A DNA stretch of 64,000 nt from Amycolatopsis decaplanina DSM 44594 (GTDB lineage Bacteria > Actinomycetota > Actinomycetes > Mycobacteriales > Pseudonocardiaceae), in NCBI RefSeq assembly GCF_000342005.1, contig NZ_AOHO01000026.1:105958-169957 (forward strand). The letters are read 5' to 3'. The stretch's first letter is position 1, and every line of letters begins with the position of its first letter. Below the pieces are notes generated by a model, which saw only the letters and a program-made list of their open reading frames with translations, had not been told where the DNA came from and made no database searches. The translations under genes and the position numbers were made by a program. This document shows positions 45,273 to 54,135 of this stretch, piece after piece.

Positions 45273-45320
45273 CGAGGCCTCCGATCCTCTCCCGGACAAC
45301 AATGCCTTAGACGACGTCCG

Positions 45321-45326
45321 TAGGCT
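45321..45326 (+). promoter_or_regulatory. -10-like hexamer TAGGCT for metG
   Basis: TAGGCT ends 8 nt before the metG ATG and there is no ribosome site between. The same hexamer stands 6 nt before ispE. Confidence 0.45.
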
Positions 45327-45334
45327 AAACAAGC

Positions 45335-47128
45335 ATGAGCACCCCAGTGTTGACTGCGGTGGCCTGGCCCTACGCCAACGGCCCCCGCCACATCGGCCAC
45401 GTGTCCGGATTCGGCGTCCCGTCCGACGTCTTCTCCCGCTACCAGCGAATGGCCGGCAACCGGGTGCTCATGGTGTCCGGTACCGACGAACACGGCACCC
45501 CGATCACCGTCCAGGCCGACAAGGAAGGCATGACCTCCCAGCAGACGGCCGACAAGTACACCCGTCAGATCGGCCAGGACCTGCAGGGGCTCGGCCTCAC
45601 CTACGACCTGTTCACCCGCACCACCACGGGTAACCACGCCGACGTCACGCAGCAGATCTTCCTCGCGCTGCACCGCAACGGCTACGTCGTCCCCAAGACG
45701 ACCCGCGGTGCGATCAGCCCTTCGACCGGCCGCACTCTGCCGGACCGGTACATCGAGGGCACGTGTCCGATCTGCGGCTACGACGGCGCGCGCGGCGACC
45801 AGTGCGACAACTGCGGTAACCAGCTCGACGCCGCCGAGCTGATCAACCCGAAGTCCCGGATCAACGGTGAAACGCCGAAGTTCGTCGAAACCGAGCACTA
45901 CTTCCTCGACCTGACGGCGTTCGTCGACACTTTGGGCAATTGGCTGTCCAGCAAGACCGACTGGCGCCCGAACGTCCTCAACTTCACGAAAAACCTCATC
46001 GACGACATGCGGCCGCGGCCGATCACCCGTGACCTCGACTGGGGCGTGAAGATCCCGCTGGACGGCTGGCGCGACCAGCCGCTCAAGCGCTTCTACGTCT
46101 GGTTCGACGCGGTCATCGGCTACTTCTCGGCGAGCGTCGAGTGGGCGCGCCGGACCGGCAACCCGGACGCCTGGCAGGAGTGGTGGAACAACCCGGACGC
46201 CCGCTCCTACTACTTCATGGGCAAGGACAACATCACCTTCCATGCCCAGATCTGGCCGGCTCTGCTCTTCGGCCACAACGGTGAAGGCGATCGAGGCGGC
46301 GAGCCCGGTAAGTACGGCAAGCTGCACCTGCCCGACGAGATCGTTTCCAGCGAGTTCCTCACGATGAGCGGCTCGAAATTCTCGACCTCGCGCGGCACGG
46401 TCATCTACGTCCATGACTTCCTGCGTGACTTCGGCCCGGACACGTTGCGGTACTTCATCTCGGTAGCCGGCCCCGAGACCCAGGACACCGACTTCACCTG
46501 GGACGAGTTCGTCCGCCGGACCAACTTCGAACTGGCCAACGAGTGGGGCAACCTCGTCAACCGGTCCATCTCTATGGCCCACAAGAACGGCGGCGCCATT
46601 CCGCGTCCCGACGCCCCCATGGCCGCCGACGAGGAGCTCAAGGAACTCTCCCGCAAGGCGTTCGACACCGCCGGCGCCCACCTGCAGCGGTCTCGGTTCA
46701 AGGCGGCGGCGAGCGAGGCCATGCGCGTCGTCACCGCCGCGAACCGGTACCTCTCGGACCAGGAGCCCTGGAAGCTCAAGGACGACCCCGCCCGTCGCGA
46801 CAGCGTTCTGCATACCGCTCTGCAGGTCGTCTCGGACGCCAACACGCTGCTGACCCCTTTCCTGCCCCACTCGGCGCAAAAGGTGCACGAGGCACTCGGC
46901 GGCACCGGCGTCTGGGCGGCCCAGCCCGAGCTTCAGGAAGTCGAGGACCTCGACATCCCCGGCCGGATCAACCCCATCCTCACCGGGGACTACAAGGCCG
47001 AGCAGGCGCGCTGGAAGTCCGTGCCGATCGAGGTCGGCAAGCCGCTGGAGAAGCCGACCCCGCTGTTCGCCAAGCTGGACCCCGAGCTCGGCGAGACCGG
47101 TCCCGAATGGGCGCCGATCTCGAAATGA
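45335..47128 (+). CDS. metG: Methionyl-tRNA synthetase
   Basis: The 597-residue class I enzyme charges tRNA-Met. It shows the HIGH motif (HIGH, residues 19-22), the four-Cys zinc knuckle [18 protein letters not shown], the KMSKS equivalent in [13 protein letters not shown], and the anticodon-binding helical domain with [15 protein letters not shown]. There is no carboxy-terminal tRNA-binding domain, as in many actinobacteria. tatD follows 7 bp after the stop. The gene order metG-tatD-rpfB-rsmA is conserved in mycobacteria. Confidence 0.96.
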   Translation: MSTPVLTAVAWPYANGPRHIGHVSGFGVPSDVFSRYQRMAGNRVLMVSGTDEHGTPITVQADKEGMTSQQTADKYTRQIGQDLQGLGLTYDLFTRTTTGNHADVTQQIFLALHRNGYVVPKTTRGAISPSTGRTLPDRYIEGTCPICGYDGARGDQCDNCGNQLDAAELINPKSRINGETPKFVETEHYFLDLTAFVDTLGNWLSSKTDWRPNVLNFTKNLIDDMRPRPITRDLDWGVKIPLDGWRDQPLKRFYVWFDAVIGYFSASVEWARRTGNPDAWQEWWNNPDARSYYFMGKDNITFHAQIWPALLFGHNGEGDRGGEPGKYGKLHLPDEIVSSEFLTMSGSKFSTSRGTVIYVHDFLRDFGPDTLRYFISVAGPETQDTDFTWDEFVRRTNFELANEWGNLVNRSISMAHKNGGAIPRPDAPMAADEELKELSRKAFDTAGAHLQRSRFKAAASEAMRVVTAANRYLSDQEPWKLKDDPARRDSVLHTALQVVSDANTLLTPFLPHSAQKVHEALGGTGVWAAQPELQEVEDLDIPGRINPILTGDYKAEQARWKSVPIEVGKPLEKPTPLFAKLDPELGETGPEWAPISK

Positions 47129-47135
47129 TCAGCTG

Positions 47136-47972
47136 ATGGGTACGGAGAAGAAGGAACCGCCGCCGATCCCGGACAGGTTGCCGGTTTCGGTGGTGGACGC
47201 GCATACCCACCTCGACGCGTGCGGTGCGGTCACCGAGGCTGACGTGACAGCCATGGTCGACCGCGCCGAACGCGCCGGTGTTTCCCGGGTGATCACCGTC
47301 GCGGACGATCTCGCGGCCGCTCGCTGGGCCGCGCAAGCGTCCACTTGGGACCTTCGGGTCTGGGCCGCCGTCGCGATCCATCCCACGCGCACCAAGGATT
47401 TCGGCGAGGCCGAGAAATCCGAAGTGGAGAGTCTCGCGAAAGAGTCCAGAGTGGTCGCGGTCGGCGAGACCGGCCTCGATTACTACTGGGACTACTCGCC
47501 CCACGACGCCCAACAGGACGCTTTCCGGTGGCACATTGATCTCGCCAAGCGGATCGGCAAACCGCTGATGATCCATGATCGAGACGCTCACGACGACGTA
47601 CTCCGGATCCTCGAGGAGGAGGGAGCACCCGAGCAGGTCGTCTTCCACTGTTTTTCGGGAGACGAGCATGTCGCTCGCCGCTGTGTCGACGCGGGATACG
47701 TGCTTTCGTTCGCCGGGACGGTCAGCTTCCGTAACGCCCGCGGACTTCACGAGGCGGCACGGATCGTTCCGGCGGACCAGTACCTCGTCGAAACGGACGC
47801 TCCGTTCCTGACCCCGCATCCGTTCCGTGGGCGACCGAACGAGCCCTACTGTGCCGCCTACACGGTTCGCCATCTCGCCTCGCTCAGGGGCGAGGCGGTG
47901 CACGAAGTGGCCGAATCGGTGCGAGTGACCGCTGAGCGGGTCTTCGGGTTGCCGACAGTCACAGCCGGTTGA
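47136..47972 (+). CDS. tatD: TatD-family metal-dependent deoxyribonuclease
   Basis: The 278-residue hydrolase has the TatD metal ligands: His-x-His in VVDAHTHLDA, Glu in VAVGETGLDYY, His in KPLMIHDRDAHDDV, His in VVFHCFSGD, and Asp in YLVETDAPFLTPHPFRG. TatD enzymes act on DNA 3' ends and are often encoded with metG. A normal-length protein, probably cotranscribed with metG. Confidence 0.95.
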   Translation: MGTEKKEPPPIPDRLPVSVVDAHTHLDACGAVTEADVTAMVDRAERAGVSRVITVADDLAAARWAAQASTWDLRVWAAVAIHPTRTKDFGEAEKSEVESLAKESRVVAVGETGLDYYWDYSPHDAQQDAFRWHIDLAKRIGKPLMIHDRDAHDDVLRILEEEGAPEQVVFHCFSGDEHVARRCVDAGYVLSFAGTVSFRNARGLHEAARIVPADQYLVETDAPFLTPHPFRGRPNEPYCAAYTVRHLASLRGEAVHEVAESVRVTAERVFGLPTVTAG

Positions 47973-48015
47973 ACGGATTGCGACATTGGTGATCAACAAT
48001 GGTCCACTCTGATGA

Positions 48016-48029
48016 GTGACCAACGTCAC
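48016..48029. promoter_or_regulatory. Palindrome upstream of rpfB
   Basis: GTGACCAACGTCAC has perfect 5-bp arms and lies 17 bp upstream of the -35 box. It is a candidate activator or repressor site; which regulator is unknown. Confidence 0.35.
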
Positions 48030-48046
48030 GACACTCCGGGGGGTGT

Positions 48047-48075
48047 TTGCGCAACCCGGCGAGGTTCGTTACTGT
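48047..48075 (+). promoter_or_regulatory. Likely rpfB promoter (TTGCGC-N17-TACTGT)
   Basis: A -35-like TTGCGC and a -10-like TACTGT are exactly 17 bp apart. Transcription would start near 48082 and leave a leader of about 225 nt before the rpfB GTG. The rest of the 335-bp gap (47973-48307) shows no convincing gene; a short open frame from 48012 lacks a ribosome site. Confidence 0.55.
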
Positions 48076-48307
48076 CCCGTGATCGTGCCGGTCGGTGTCC
48101 GCTCATGCGGTTTCCGGCTGTTACGCCCACAGTCACGTCAGTGCACGTCGGGGAAGCGGAACCGGGAGAGGTACGGCCTGGAACCGTGACGATGGCGCTG
48201 GCTGCGGGTGTCGGACTTCTAGAGGTGTGCCGAAGTGCGCATCGAGACGAAGGACGTAGTGGAGCGGTTGTCGAGCTCCTCGACGTCTTGGGAAAGGGAA
48301 CGACCCA

Positions 48308-49765
48308 GTGACTGGTAGCAGTAGGCAGGATGCCTCGCGCCTCGGCGCAGAGACGAACACCTTCGCTTCCTCCGGTTCGGTTGCCGTGCTCGACCGCGAC
48401 ACTCACTACGGCGAGCTGGACTACTCCGACGACCCGCGCATCACGCAGCAGGACGTCCTCGCCGCGCTCGGCCCCGACGCCGACGCCCTGATGGCCGAGA
48501 TCGATGTCGACGTCGACGAGCTGATCCGCCTCATCAGCGCCGAGACCACCATGCTCCCGCCGATCGTCATCCCGGACGAGATGGCCGAGGACCGCACCGC
48601 GGGCGCGCCGATGAAGGCCGCGACCAAGGATGAGGTTATCTCGAGCGCGACCCGCGTCTGGAAGAAGCGCTTCCTCAAGGGAACCGTCATGGCGGTGCTC
48701 CTCACCCTCGGCGGTGGCGGCGCGGCCGCGATGGCGATGAACAAGAGCGTCACGCTCGACATCGACGGCAAACAGCAGACCGTCCACAGCTTCGGCGACA
48801 CGGTCGGCGATGTCCTTGAAGACGCCGGTCTTTCGGTCGGCGCGCACGACTCGCTTTCCCCCTCGCCCCAGGCCGAGGTGGGCGACGGCGGCGTCATCAA
48901 GCTGGAGCGCGGCCGTAAGCTGAACCTGATCGTCGACGGCGCGCCGCAGCAGGAGTCCTGGGTCCGTGCGACCAACCTCGGCGAAGCGCTGAACCAGCTC
49001 GGTCGTGCCGACCTCGCCAAGGCCGGCACCTGGACCTCGCTCCCGCAGAACGGTGAGCTGCCGCTCGAAGGCGCCACTGTCGAGGTCAAGACCCTCAAGA
49101 ACGTCACGGTCTTCGACGGCGCGAACGAACCGCGCAAGGTGCAGACCAACTCGGTCACCACCAAGGAATTCCTTGGTGAGCTCCGGATGACCCTCGGCCC
49201 GGACGACGAGGCCGTCGGCGGTCTCGACGTCAAGCTGGTCGACGGCGCCGAGGTCCACATCAGCCGGACCGGCGTCACCATGGTCAAGCAGAACGAGGAA
49301 ATTGCACCGCCCGAGCAGAAGGTCGACGATCCGGAGCTCGAAAAGGGCAAGACCAAGGTCGAAGACCCGGGCACTCCGGGCCAGAAGACCGTGACCTACA
49401 AGGTCACCAAGCGCAACGGCAAAGAGGTCGGCCGCGAGAAGGTCTCGGAAGAGGTCATCACCGAGGCCAAGCCCAAGATCGTCAAGGTCGGTACGAAGAA
49501 GCCCGCCGATCCGGTCATCGGAGACGCCGGCGCCTGGGACCGCATCGCTCAGTGCGAGTCGACCGGCAACTGGGCCGCCAACACCGGCAACGGCTACTAC
49601 GGTGGCTTGCAGTTCAACAAGAGCACCTGGGACGCCTACGGTGGCGACCAGTACGCCGCGTACCCGCACCAGGCCAGTAAGGCCCAGCAGATCGCTGTCG
49701 CTGAGAAGGTCCGCGACGCTCGTGGTGGCTACAGCGCTTGGCCGCACTGCGGCAAGAAGGCCTGA
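48308..49765 (+). CDS. rpfB: Resuscitation-promoting factor (RpfB-type)
   Basis: The 485-residue protein has a long cytoplasmic amino region (about 1-120), one membrane helix (about 121-140, [20 protein letters not shown]), DUF348 repeats (first at [20 protein letters not shown]), a G5 domain ([20 protein letters not shown]) and a carboxy-terminal Rpf lysozyme-like domain ([20 protein letters not shown], with the catalytic Glu). It cleaves peptidoglycan and promotes growth resumption. The start is a GTG. Mycobacterial RpfB has its membrane anchor near the amino end, so the roughly 120-residue cytosolic part is an extra. A terminator follows. Confidence 0.93.
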   Translation: MTGSSRQDASRLGAETNTFASSGSVAVLDRDTHYGELDYSDDPRITQQDVLAALGPDADALMAEIDVDVDELIRLISAETTMLPPIVIPDEMAEDRTAGAPMKAATKDEVISSATRVWKKRFLKGTVMAVLLTLGGGGAAAMAMNKSVTLDIDGKQQTVHSFGDTVGDVLEDAGLSVGAHDSLSPSPQAEVGDGGVIKLERGRKLNLIVDGAPQQESWVRATNLGEALNQLGRADLAKAGTWTSLPQNGELPLEGATVEVKTLKNVTVFDGANEPRKVQTNSVTTKEFLGELRMTLGPDDEAVGGLDVKLVDGAEVHISRTGVTMVKQNEEIAPPEQKVDDPELEKGKTKVEDPGTPGQKTVTYKVTKRNGKEVGREKVSEEVITEAKPKIVKVGTKKPADPVIGDAGAWDRIAQCESTGNWAANTGNGYYGGLQFNKSTWDAYGGDQYAAYPHQASKAQQIAVAEKVRDARGGYSAWPHCGKKA

Positions 49766-49783
49766 CGCCAGATCGTCCTCCTT

Positions 49784-49827
49784 CCTGAAGGTCACCGTGT
49801 GGGTTCGCCTGCAAGGTGGCCTTCAGG
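49784..49827 (+). terminator. Terminator after rpfB
   Basis: CCTGAAGGTCACC (49784-49796) and GGTGGCCTTCAGG (49815-49827) pair across an 18-nt loop with one G-U. It is 19 bp past the rpfB stop. Confidence 0.7.
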
Positions 49828-50844
49828 CCGTTAAGGGCTTCTGTGGCTGCGTCGCGTTCCCGGCTCTCGGTCTCGACAGTCTCGCCCACCAGCGCGGAGG
49901 CCGTATGTGGGCCACAGTCCGGGATCGTTCGGCCGCATTTGCCTCGAAGACGCCTCCGCCGCGGCGGTGCGGGCTTTGGTGGCTCTGCGATCGGGCCTGG
50001 GTGGACTTGGGACGGCTTGCGGGTTTCTCGACCGGCTCCGTGACCTGAGGCTGCTCGGCGACCTGCTCCGAAGTCTCTCGGGACAAGGGGATGTCCGGAC
50101 TTGTCTCCGCCAGGTCGATGATCTCCGCGAACGCGTCGCCGCGTCTCTCCGCCGGTGCACGGTCGTCGGCTTCCTTGGTGGGAGCCGGATACGCTCGCGG
50201 CACCAGGAGCGCGTTCAGGCGGCGCCCGTCTCGGGATCGAGGTTGCCACGCATGTCCCAACGGCCGGTCCGTTTCTGGCGCAACCAGAATTCGCTCCGCT
50301 GAAGTTTCGGACTGGGGTCTTCTTTGGGATTTCCGTCCGGGTCGAGTCGCGCGAGCAGCTCTGTGCCCGCCACCGTGACGTCGCGCGGTCTTGCGACGCC
50401 GGCGAGCTCGACCAGGCCCTTCTCGGCCTCGAGCCGTGCGTTCGCGGTGACATGCTCGGGCAGCCTCTTCATGACAGTGACGATCCGGTCGATGCCGGCC
50501 TCGGCCAGCGCGCCGGTGCCGGCCGCGGTGCCGGTCAAAGGCGCGATGGGGTTGATCGACGTGCCGTCGCGCGCCCGTCTCGCATTGAGCGCGAGCGCTC
50601 TACCGGTCACTTTCCGGGCCTCCGCTCGAGGCACCCGAGCCGCATGCTCGTAGAACACGGCGATCGAGTTGTATCCGTAGAGATCTCGGACACCACGGGA
50701 CTCGATCTCGGCCAGGATCTGGCCGACTTCGGCGAACAGACGTCGCCCTTCGCGTAGCCGCGTCTGCAACTCGTCGAGAAGCAGTTCGGCGTCACCTTCC
50801 GGCAGGTTGAGCGGGAAGGCCTTGGGGATGTTTGTGCTGGTCAT
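49823..50844 (-). pseudogene. 13E12-family (DUF222) protein relic, frameshifted and truncated
   Basis: From the ATG at 50844 a 209-residue frame encodes the DUF222 amino part (LLDELQTRLREGRRLFAEVG, then MKRLPEHVTANARLEAEKGL) and ends WDMRGNLDPETGAA-stop. The expected continuation GRRLNALLVPRAYPAP, then APAERRGDAFAEIIDLAETS, lies immediately after in another frame, so one base is missing near 50216 (ACGGGCGCC). The second part runs to 49823 but degenerates after residues matching the DUF222 end, and the HNH nuclease domain usual in 13E12 proteins (C-x2-C...H) is absent. This looks like a decayed copy of a repeat-family nuclease gene. Confidence 0.75.
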
Positions 50845-51009
50845 CCCTCGATTGTCGAGGCAGATTCGAACGAATGCACGGTATCGATCGGGTGGATGAT
50901 CATCACGCTCCGGCGACGCGAACCTGCGCCGATCACACTGGAGGGGGACGCGTGCCGGATCGGAGACGCCACAAGGATGGTGGGGGCACGATCACGCCTG
51001 CCCCCTGCC

Positions 51010-51575
51010 TCAGTGGTTCATCTGATCCCATTCCTCGCGGAGCGCGCCGTAGACGACGGCGTCGTGGACGCCGCCGGACCAACGTCGAGCGCGCCGGAAC
51101 CGGCCTTCTTCGACGAAGCCCAGTCGCCGTCCGGGGGTGATCATTCCGGGGTTCCCCGAGTACGTGGCGAAGTCCAGGCGGAGCGCATCGGTGCGGGAGA
51201 ACAAGTAGGTCGTCCACATGCGCAAGGCCTCGGTGCCGAACCCGCCGCCCCAGTACCGCTCGTCGTAGCTGACCAACCCCATCCGCCGCCAGTCGGTCTC
51301 TCTGCTTTCCAGTACCAGCTGACCCGGCCGATCAACCTGCCGTCGCTCAGCGCACGCACAGCGAGGCTGGTGCGGGGATCGGGCGGCTCGGCCTTGGTGG
51401 TGGTGAGTTCGCGTGCCGTGGATTCGGCGGCCGCCGCGGCCGGGGTGCCGAAGTAGGGCCCGTTCGTTTCGTGCCAAGGCTGCGCGGGATCGAGTAGGTC
51501 GCGTAGCGGGCGGAGGTCGGACGGTCGCCAGTCGCGCAACCGGACTTTCCTGCCATCGAGTACGACGTCGTCCAC
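51010..51575 (-). pseudogene. GNAT acetyltransferase gene with a frameshift
   Basis: From the ATG at 51575 the first frame gives a GNAT amino half ([19 protein letters not shown], then LIGRVSWYW). The second half is in the neighbouring frame: ESRETDWRRMGLVSYDERYW, GGGFGTEALRMWTTYLF and a normal end EEWDQMNH. Inserting one G at about 51312 (TGG-GAA) joins them into a full RimJ/RimL-like protein of about 188 residues with the acetyl-CoA loop GGGFGTEAL intact. Either the gene is newly inactive or the base is an assembly error. Promoter and stop look intact. Confidence 0.75.
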
Positions 51576-51603
51576 CGGTCAATCGTGGCCTACCGGGCCT
51601 GGT

Positions 51604-51609
51604 TACGAT
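51604..51609 (+). promoter_or_regulatory. -10-like hexamer TACGAT for rsmA
   Basis: TACGAT ends 6 nt before the rsmA GTG, again compatible with a leaderless transcript. Confidence 0.4.
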
Positions 51610-51615
51610 CGTCGG

Positions 51616-52452
51616 GTGACTGAACTGCTCGGTCCTGCGGAGATCAGGGCGCTGGCGGCCGAGCTGGACGTACGTCCGACCAAGAAGCTCGGCCAGAACT
51701 TCGTGCACGATCCCAACACGGTGCGCCGCATCGTCGACCTTTCGGGGGTCGGCGAAGGTGACGTAGTCCTGGAGGTCGGGCCGGGCCTCGGCTCGCTGAC
51801 ACTCGGACTGCTCGCGACCGGTGCCGAGGTCATCGCGGTCGAAATCGATCCCGTACTGGCGAGGCGACTGCCAGACACCGTGGCCGAACGGGGCGGGGCC
51901 GAGAGACTGACTGTCGTCGGGGCGGACGCGTTGCGGGTCACGGCGGACGACCTACCTGCGCGGCCGACGGCACTTGTCGCGAATCTGCCGTACAACGTCG
52001 CCGTCCCCGTCGTGCTTCACCTGCTCGCCGAGTTGCCGTCGCTGACCAGCGGTCTCGTAATGGTCCAGACCGAGGTCGCGGACCGAATGGCGGCCGGTCC
52101 GGGGAGCCGGACTTATGGCGTGCCCAGCGTCAAGCTCGCGTGGTACGGAAAGGCGCGCAAGGTCGCCGCCGTGCCGCGCGCGGTGTTCTGGCCTGTTCCG
52201 AACGTGGACTCCGCGCTGGTCGCCTTCGAGCGGGGTGATGTGGTGTCGTCCGTGGACCGGGAGCGGCTGTTCGCGGTGGTCGACGCCGCCTTCTCGCAGC
52301 GGCGGAAGACTCTGCGTGCCGCGTTGGCGTCATGGGCCGGTTCCGCCGAACGCGCGGGGGAACTGCTCGAAAAGGCGGGTATCGACCCCAAGACCCGTGG
52401 GGAGCAGTTGGATGTTCAACAGTTCGCTCGGATCGCCGCGGCCGCCGGCTGA
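51616..52452 (+). CDS. rsmA: 16S rRNA dimethyladenosine transferase (KsgA)
   Basis: The 278-residue enzyme dimethylates A1518 and A1519 of 16S rRNA. It has [23 protein letters not shown] motif [12 protein letters not shown], the acidic motif [13 protein letters not shown], the N6-adenine motif NLPY in [12 protein letters not shown], and the carboxy-terminal [13 protein letters not shown]. It starts at GTG. In related genomes ispE follows directly; here a riboswitch-controlled metN is inserted between them. Confidence 0.96.
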   Translation: MTELLGPAEIRALAAELDVRPTKKLGQNFVHDPNTVRRIVDLSGVGEGDVVLEVGPGLGSLTLGLLATGAEVIAVEIDPVLARRLPDTVAERGGAERLTVVGADALRVTADDLPARPTALVANLPYNVAVPVVLHLLAELPSLTSGLVMVQTEVADRMAAGPGSRTYGVPSVKLAWYGKARKVAAVPRAVFWPVPNVDSALVAFERGDVVSSVDRERLFAVVDAAFSQRRKTLRAALASWAGSAERAGELLEKAGIDPKTRGEQLDVQQFARIAAAAG

Positions 52453-52625
52453 TCGTCTGCCACAGGTGTGACCGGCACCGCGCGGACAGGATCCGGTCAA
52501 GGTCAGCACGAGTGCGTAAACCTTCTCCTCGTTCTGCGTGCGCTCGACCCGTCTTGGCAGGCAGCGCCCCCGTTCTGGTTCAGGGAAATCTGTCGACGTC
52601 TCAGAGTATGGACAGCGGATCCTGT

Positions 52626-52631
52626 ATAATG
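52626..52631 (+). promoter_or_regulatory. Consensus -10 box TATAAT of the metN leader
   Basis: A perfect TATAAT, rare in this GC-rich DNA, preceded by TG, lies about 70 nt upstream of the riboswitch. A -35 box is not obvious. Transcription would start near 52638. Confidence 0.6.
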
Positions 52632-52702
52632 AACGCGACCAGACGTGTGATCTGCGCCTACGCGCTTGCTTTCATCCAGTGGGATCGGTTTTACTCAGTG
52701 GG

Positions 52703-52787
52703 CCATCCCGAGCGACTGAGAGACCTGGCTCGCCGAAGTCGCAGCAACCACCCTCCACAGGGCAGGTGCTACAGCCAGGACCGATGG
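52703..52787 (+). ncRNA. SAM-I (S-box) riboswitch
   Basis: P1 forms between CCATC (52703-52707) and GATGG (52783-52787). P2 is CGAGC/GCTCG with the GACTGAGAGACCTG internal part; the conserved GAAGTCGCAGCAACC segment (52735-52749) and AGGTGCTACAGCC (52764-52776, the GGTGCTA hallmark) follow. This is the class I S-adenosylmethionine aptamer, which represses downstream genes when SAM is abundant. Only metN is downstream. The Shine-Dalgarno GGAGG of the leader ORF (52786-52790) overlaps the 3' strand of P1, so SAM binding should hide it. Confidence 0.8.
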
Positions 52788-52799
52788 AGGCTGTGCCTA

Positions 52800-52901
52800 A
52801 TGAACAGGGTCACCCACCCGCTCCTGCTGACCAGGCGACGTGTCGTCGATGAAGGTCGCCGCACGGTAAGTGCGTGTCGACGCTCCACCGTTACTGCCTG
52901 A
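52800..52901 (+). CDS. Leader peptide ORF between the riboswitch and metN
   Basis: A 33-codon ORF with GGAGG 9 nt before its ATG encodes MNRVTHPLLLTRRRVVD followed by an Arg-, Ser- and Cys-containing end. The LLLTRRRxVD segment resembles the short putative leader peptides found before sulfur-metabolism operons in many actinobacteria. A hairpin (CGCAC-GGTAA-GTGCG, 52860-52874) lies inside it, and two more (CCGTCC/GGACGG and GTCAC/GTGAC) lie between its stop and metN. It is probably regulatory, not a functional protein. Confidence 0.6.
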   Translation: MNRVTHPLLLTRRRVVDEGRRTVSACRRSTVTA

Positions 52902-53002
52902 GTTCTTTCCCTTACCTCTGAAATCCGTCCATTCCCGGACGGTCACTCGGTGACGGTTGGCGCGCTCGAAAGAAGCAGCGCCCCATTTGCATGGAGCCTT
53001 TC

Positions 53003-54013
53003 GTGATCACTGTCGAAAACCTGTCCAAATCCTTTCCCCTCAACGGAAATCCTGTCGTCGCATTGCGTGATGTGAGCGTGGACATCCAAGCGGGCTCGCT
53101 GTTCGGAGTCGTTGGTCCGGCAGGCTCTGGCAAGTCGACCCTCGCTCGTTGCATCAGCCTGCAGGAGCGTCCTGACCGGGGTGTCGTTCGACTCGACGGC
53201 CTCAACACCGGGACCCTCGACGGACGCCGGCTGCGCGAAATCCGGCGACAGGTCGGTGTCGTGAGCACCAAACCGGAATTGCTCGCCGAGCGCACTATCG
53301 CCGGCAACATCGCTTCGCCGCTCGAACAGCTCGGCCTCGACGGGCCGCAGCGCCGCAATCGGGTCGGCAACCTGCTCGACCTGGTGGGGCTCACCCCCCG
53401 GGCGGGGCAGCGGCCGGGTGACCTGTCCGAGGGGCAGCTGCGCCGAGTGGCCATCGCCAAGGCACTGGCTGCCGGGCCGTCCGTGCTCTTGGCCGACGAC
53501 CCGACCGCGGGTGTGCAGCCCGAAGAGTCCGGCGCGGTCTTGACAGTGCTCGACCGTGCGCGCGCCGAGCTCGGAGTCACCGTGCTGCTCACCACTCCCG
53601 ACGCCGGCGTGGTTCGCCGTGTCTGCGACGACGTCGCGGTTCTGGAGGCTGGAGCGGTCATCGAACGTGGCACCGTGCTCGACCTGGTCTCCGACCCGAA
53701 CAGCCGGACCGCGCAGGCCCTGCTTCCCGCGATCGAGACCGGGCGGGCGCAGGCCTCGAAGTACGACCGCGCGGTGGATGTCGTGCTGGTCGGCTTCGCC
53801 TCGGTCGGTGCGCTGCTGCCGGAGGCGGCCGGTCGCTTCGACGTCGAACTCGCCACCATCGGAGGCGGTCTGATCCGGATCGGCGACACGCCGGTCGGCC
53901 GGTTCCGCCTCGGCGTGCGCGGCGAGCGCGCGGATGCCGCGCTTGCCTGGATCGCCGAGCGTGGCGGCCACGTGACCCATCCGGTCCGCGGACCGCAGGG
54001 CGTCGCCGCCTGA
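53003..54013 (+). CDS. metN: Methionine ABC transporter ATPase with NIL domain
   Basis: The 336-residue protein has an ATPase domain (Walker A VGPAGSGKSTLA, signature LSEGQLRRVAIAKALA, Walker B VLLADDPTAG) and a carboxy-terminal NIL domain (about 255-325: VDVVLVGFASVGALLPEAAG), the ACT-like sensor typical of MetN that binds methionine and inhibits uptake. I start at the GTG at 53003 (MITVENLSKSFP), with GGAG 7 nt upstream; the ATG at 52991 lacks a site. The S-box leader supports a methionine role. No MetI permease or MetQ binding protein lies nearby. Walker A has Ala-Gly in place of Asn/Ser-Gly. Confidence 0.85.
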   Translation: MITVENLSKSFPLNGNPVVALRDVSVDIQAGSLFGVVGPAGSGKSTLARCISLQERPDRGVVRLDGLNTGTLDGRRLREIRRQVGVVSTKPELLAERTIAGNIASPLEQLGLDGPQRRNRVGNLLDLVGLTPRAGQRPGDLSEGQLRRVAIAKALAAGPSVLLADDPTAGVQPEESGAVLTVLDRARAELGVTVLLTTPDAGVVRRVCDDVAVLEAGAVIERGTVLDLVSDPNSRTAQALLPAIETGRAQASKYDRAVDVVLVGFASVGALLPEAAGRFDVELATIGGGLIRIGDTPVGRFRLGVRGERADAALAWIAERGGHVTHPVRGPQGVAA

Positions 54014-54021
54014 TTCCTTCG

Positions 54022-54066
54022 CGAACGGGCCGCTCAGGACGAAAACCGTCCGGGGCGGCCCGTTCG
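54022..54066 (+). terminator. Terminator after metN
   Basis: Perfect 12-bp arms CGAACGGGCCGC (54022-54033) and GCGGCCCGTTCG (54055-54066) enclose a 21-nt loop that itself can pair (GGACG/CGTCC). It begins 8 bp past the metN stop. Confidence 0.85.
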
Positions 54067-54123
54067 TGTCTGACTCGTCCTGTTGTCTTTTCTCCTGGTG
54101 ACAACACAAGTGGAGCGGCCACG

Positions 54124-54129
54124 TAGGCT
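54124..54129 (+). promoter_or_regulatory. -10-like hexamer TAGGCT for ispE
   Basis: TAGGCT ends 6 nt before the ispE GTG, the same hexamer as at metG. Confidence 0.45.
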
Positions 54130-54135
54130 TGACGT

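Noticed and set aside
45131..46888. Long minus-strand open frame over metG
   Set aside because: Antisense of metG; low-complexity Val/Arg/Gly/Asp composition and no start signal.
47973..48307. c-di-AMP (ydaO-type) riboswitch in the rpfB leader
   Set aside because: Rpf genes in some actinobacteria carry one, so I looked for its conserved blocks, but could not align them; only a promoter and a palindrome are supported.
48012..48311. 99-codon plus-strand frame upstream of rpfB
   Set aside because: No ribosome site at its ATG, it spans the likely rpfB promoter, and its composition is not gene-like.
48026..49795. Long minus-strand open frame over rpfB
   Set aside because: Antisense of rpfB with repetitive Asp/Val/Leu composition; no independent support.
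52332..52901. 189-codon plus-strand frame covering the S-box leader
   Set aside because: Its upstream part overlaps rsmA and the folded aptamer; only its last 33 codons, which have their own ribosome site, are kept as the leader ORF.
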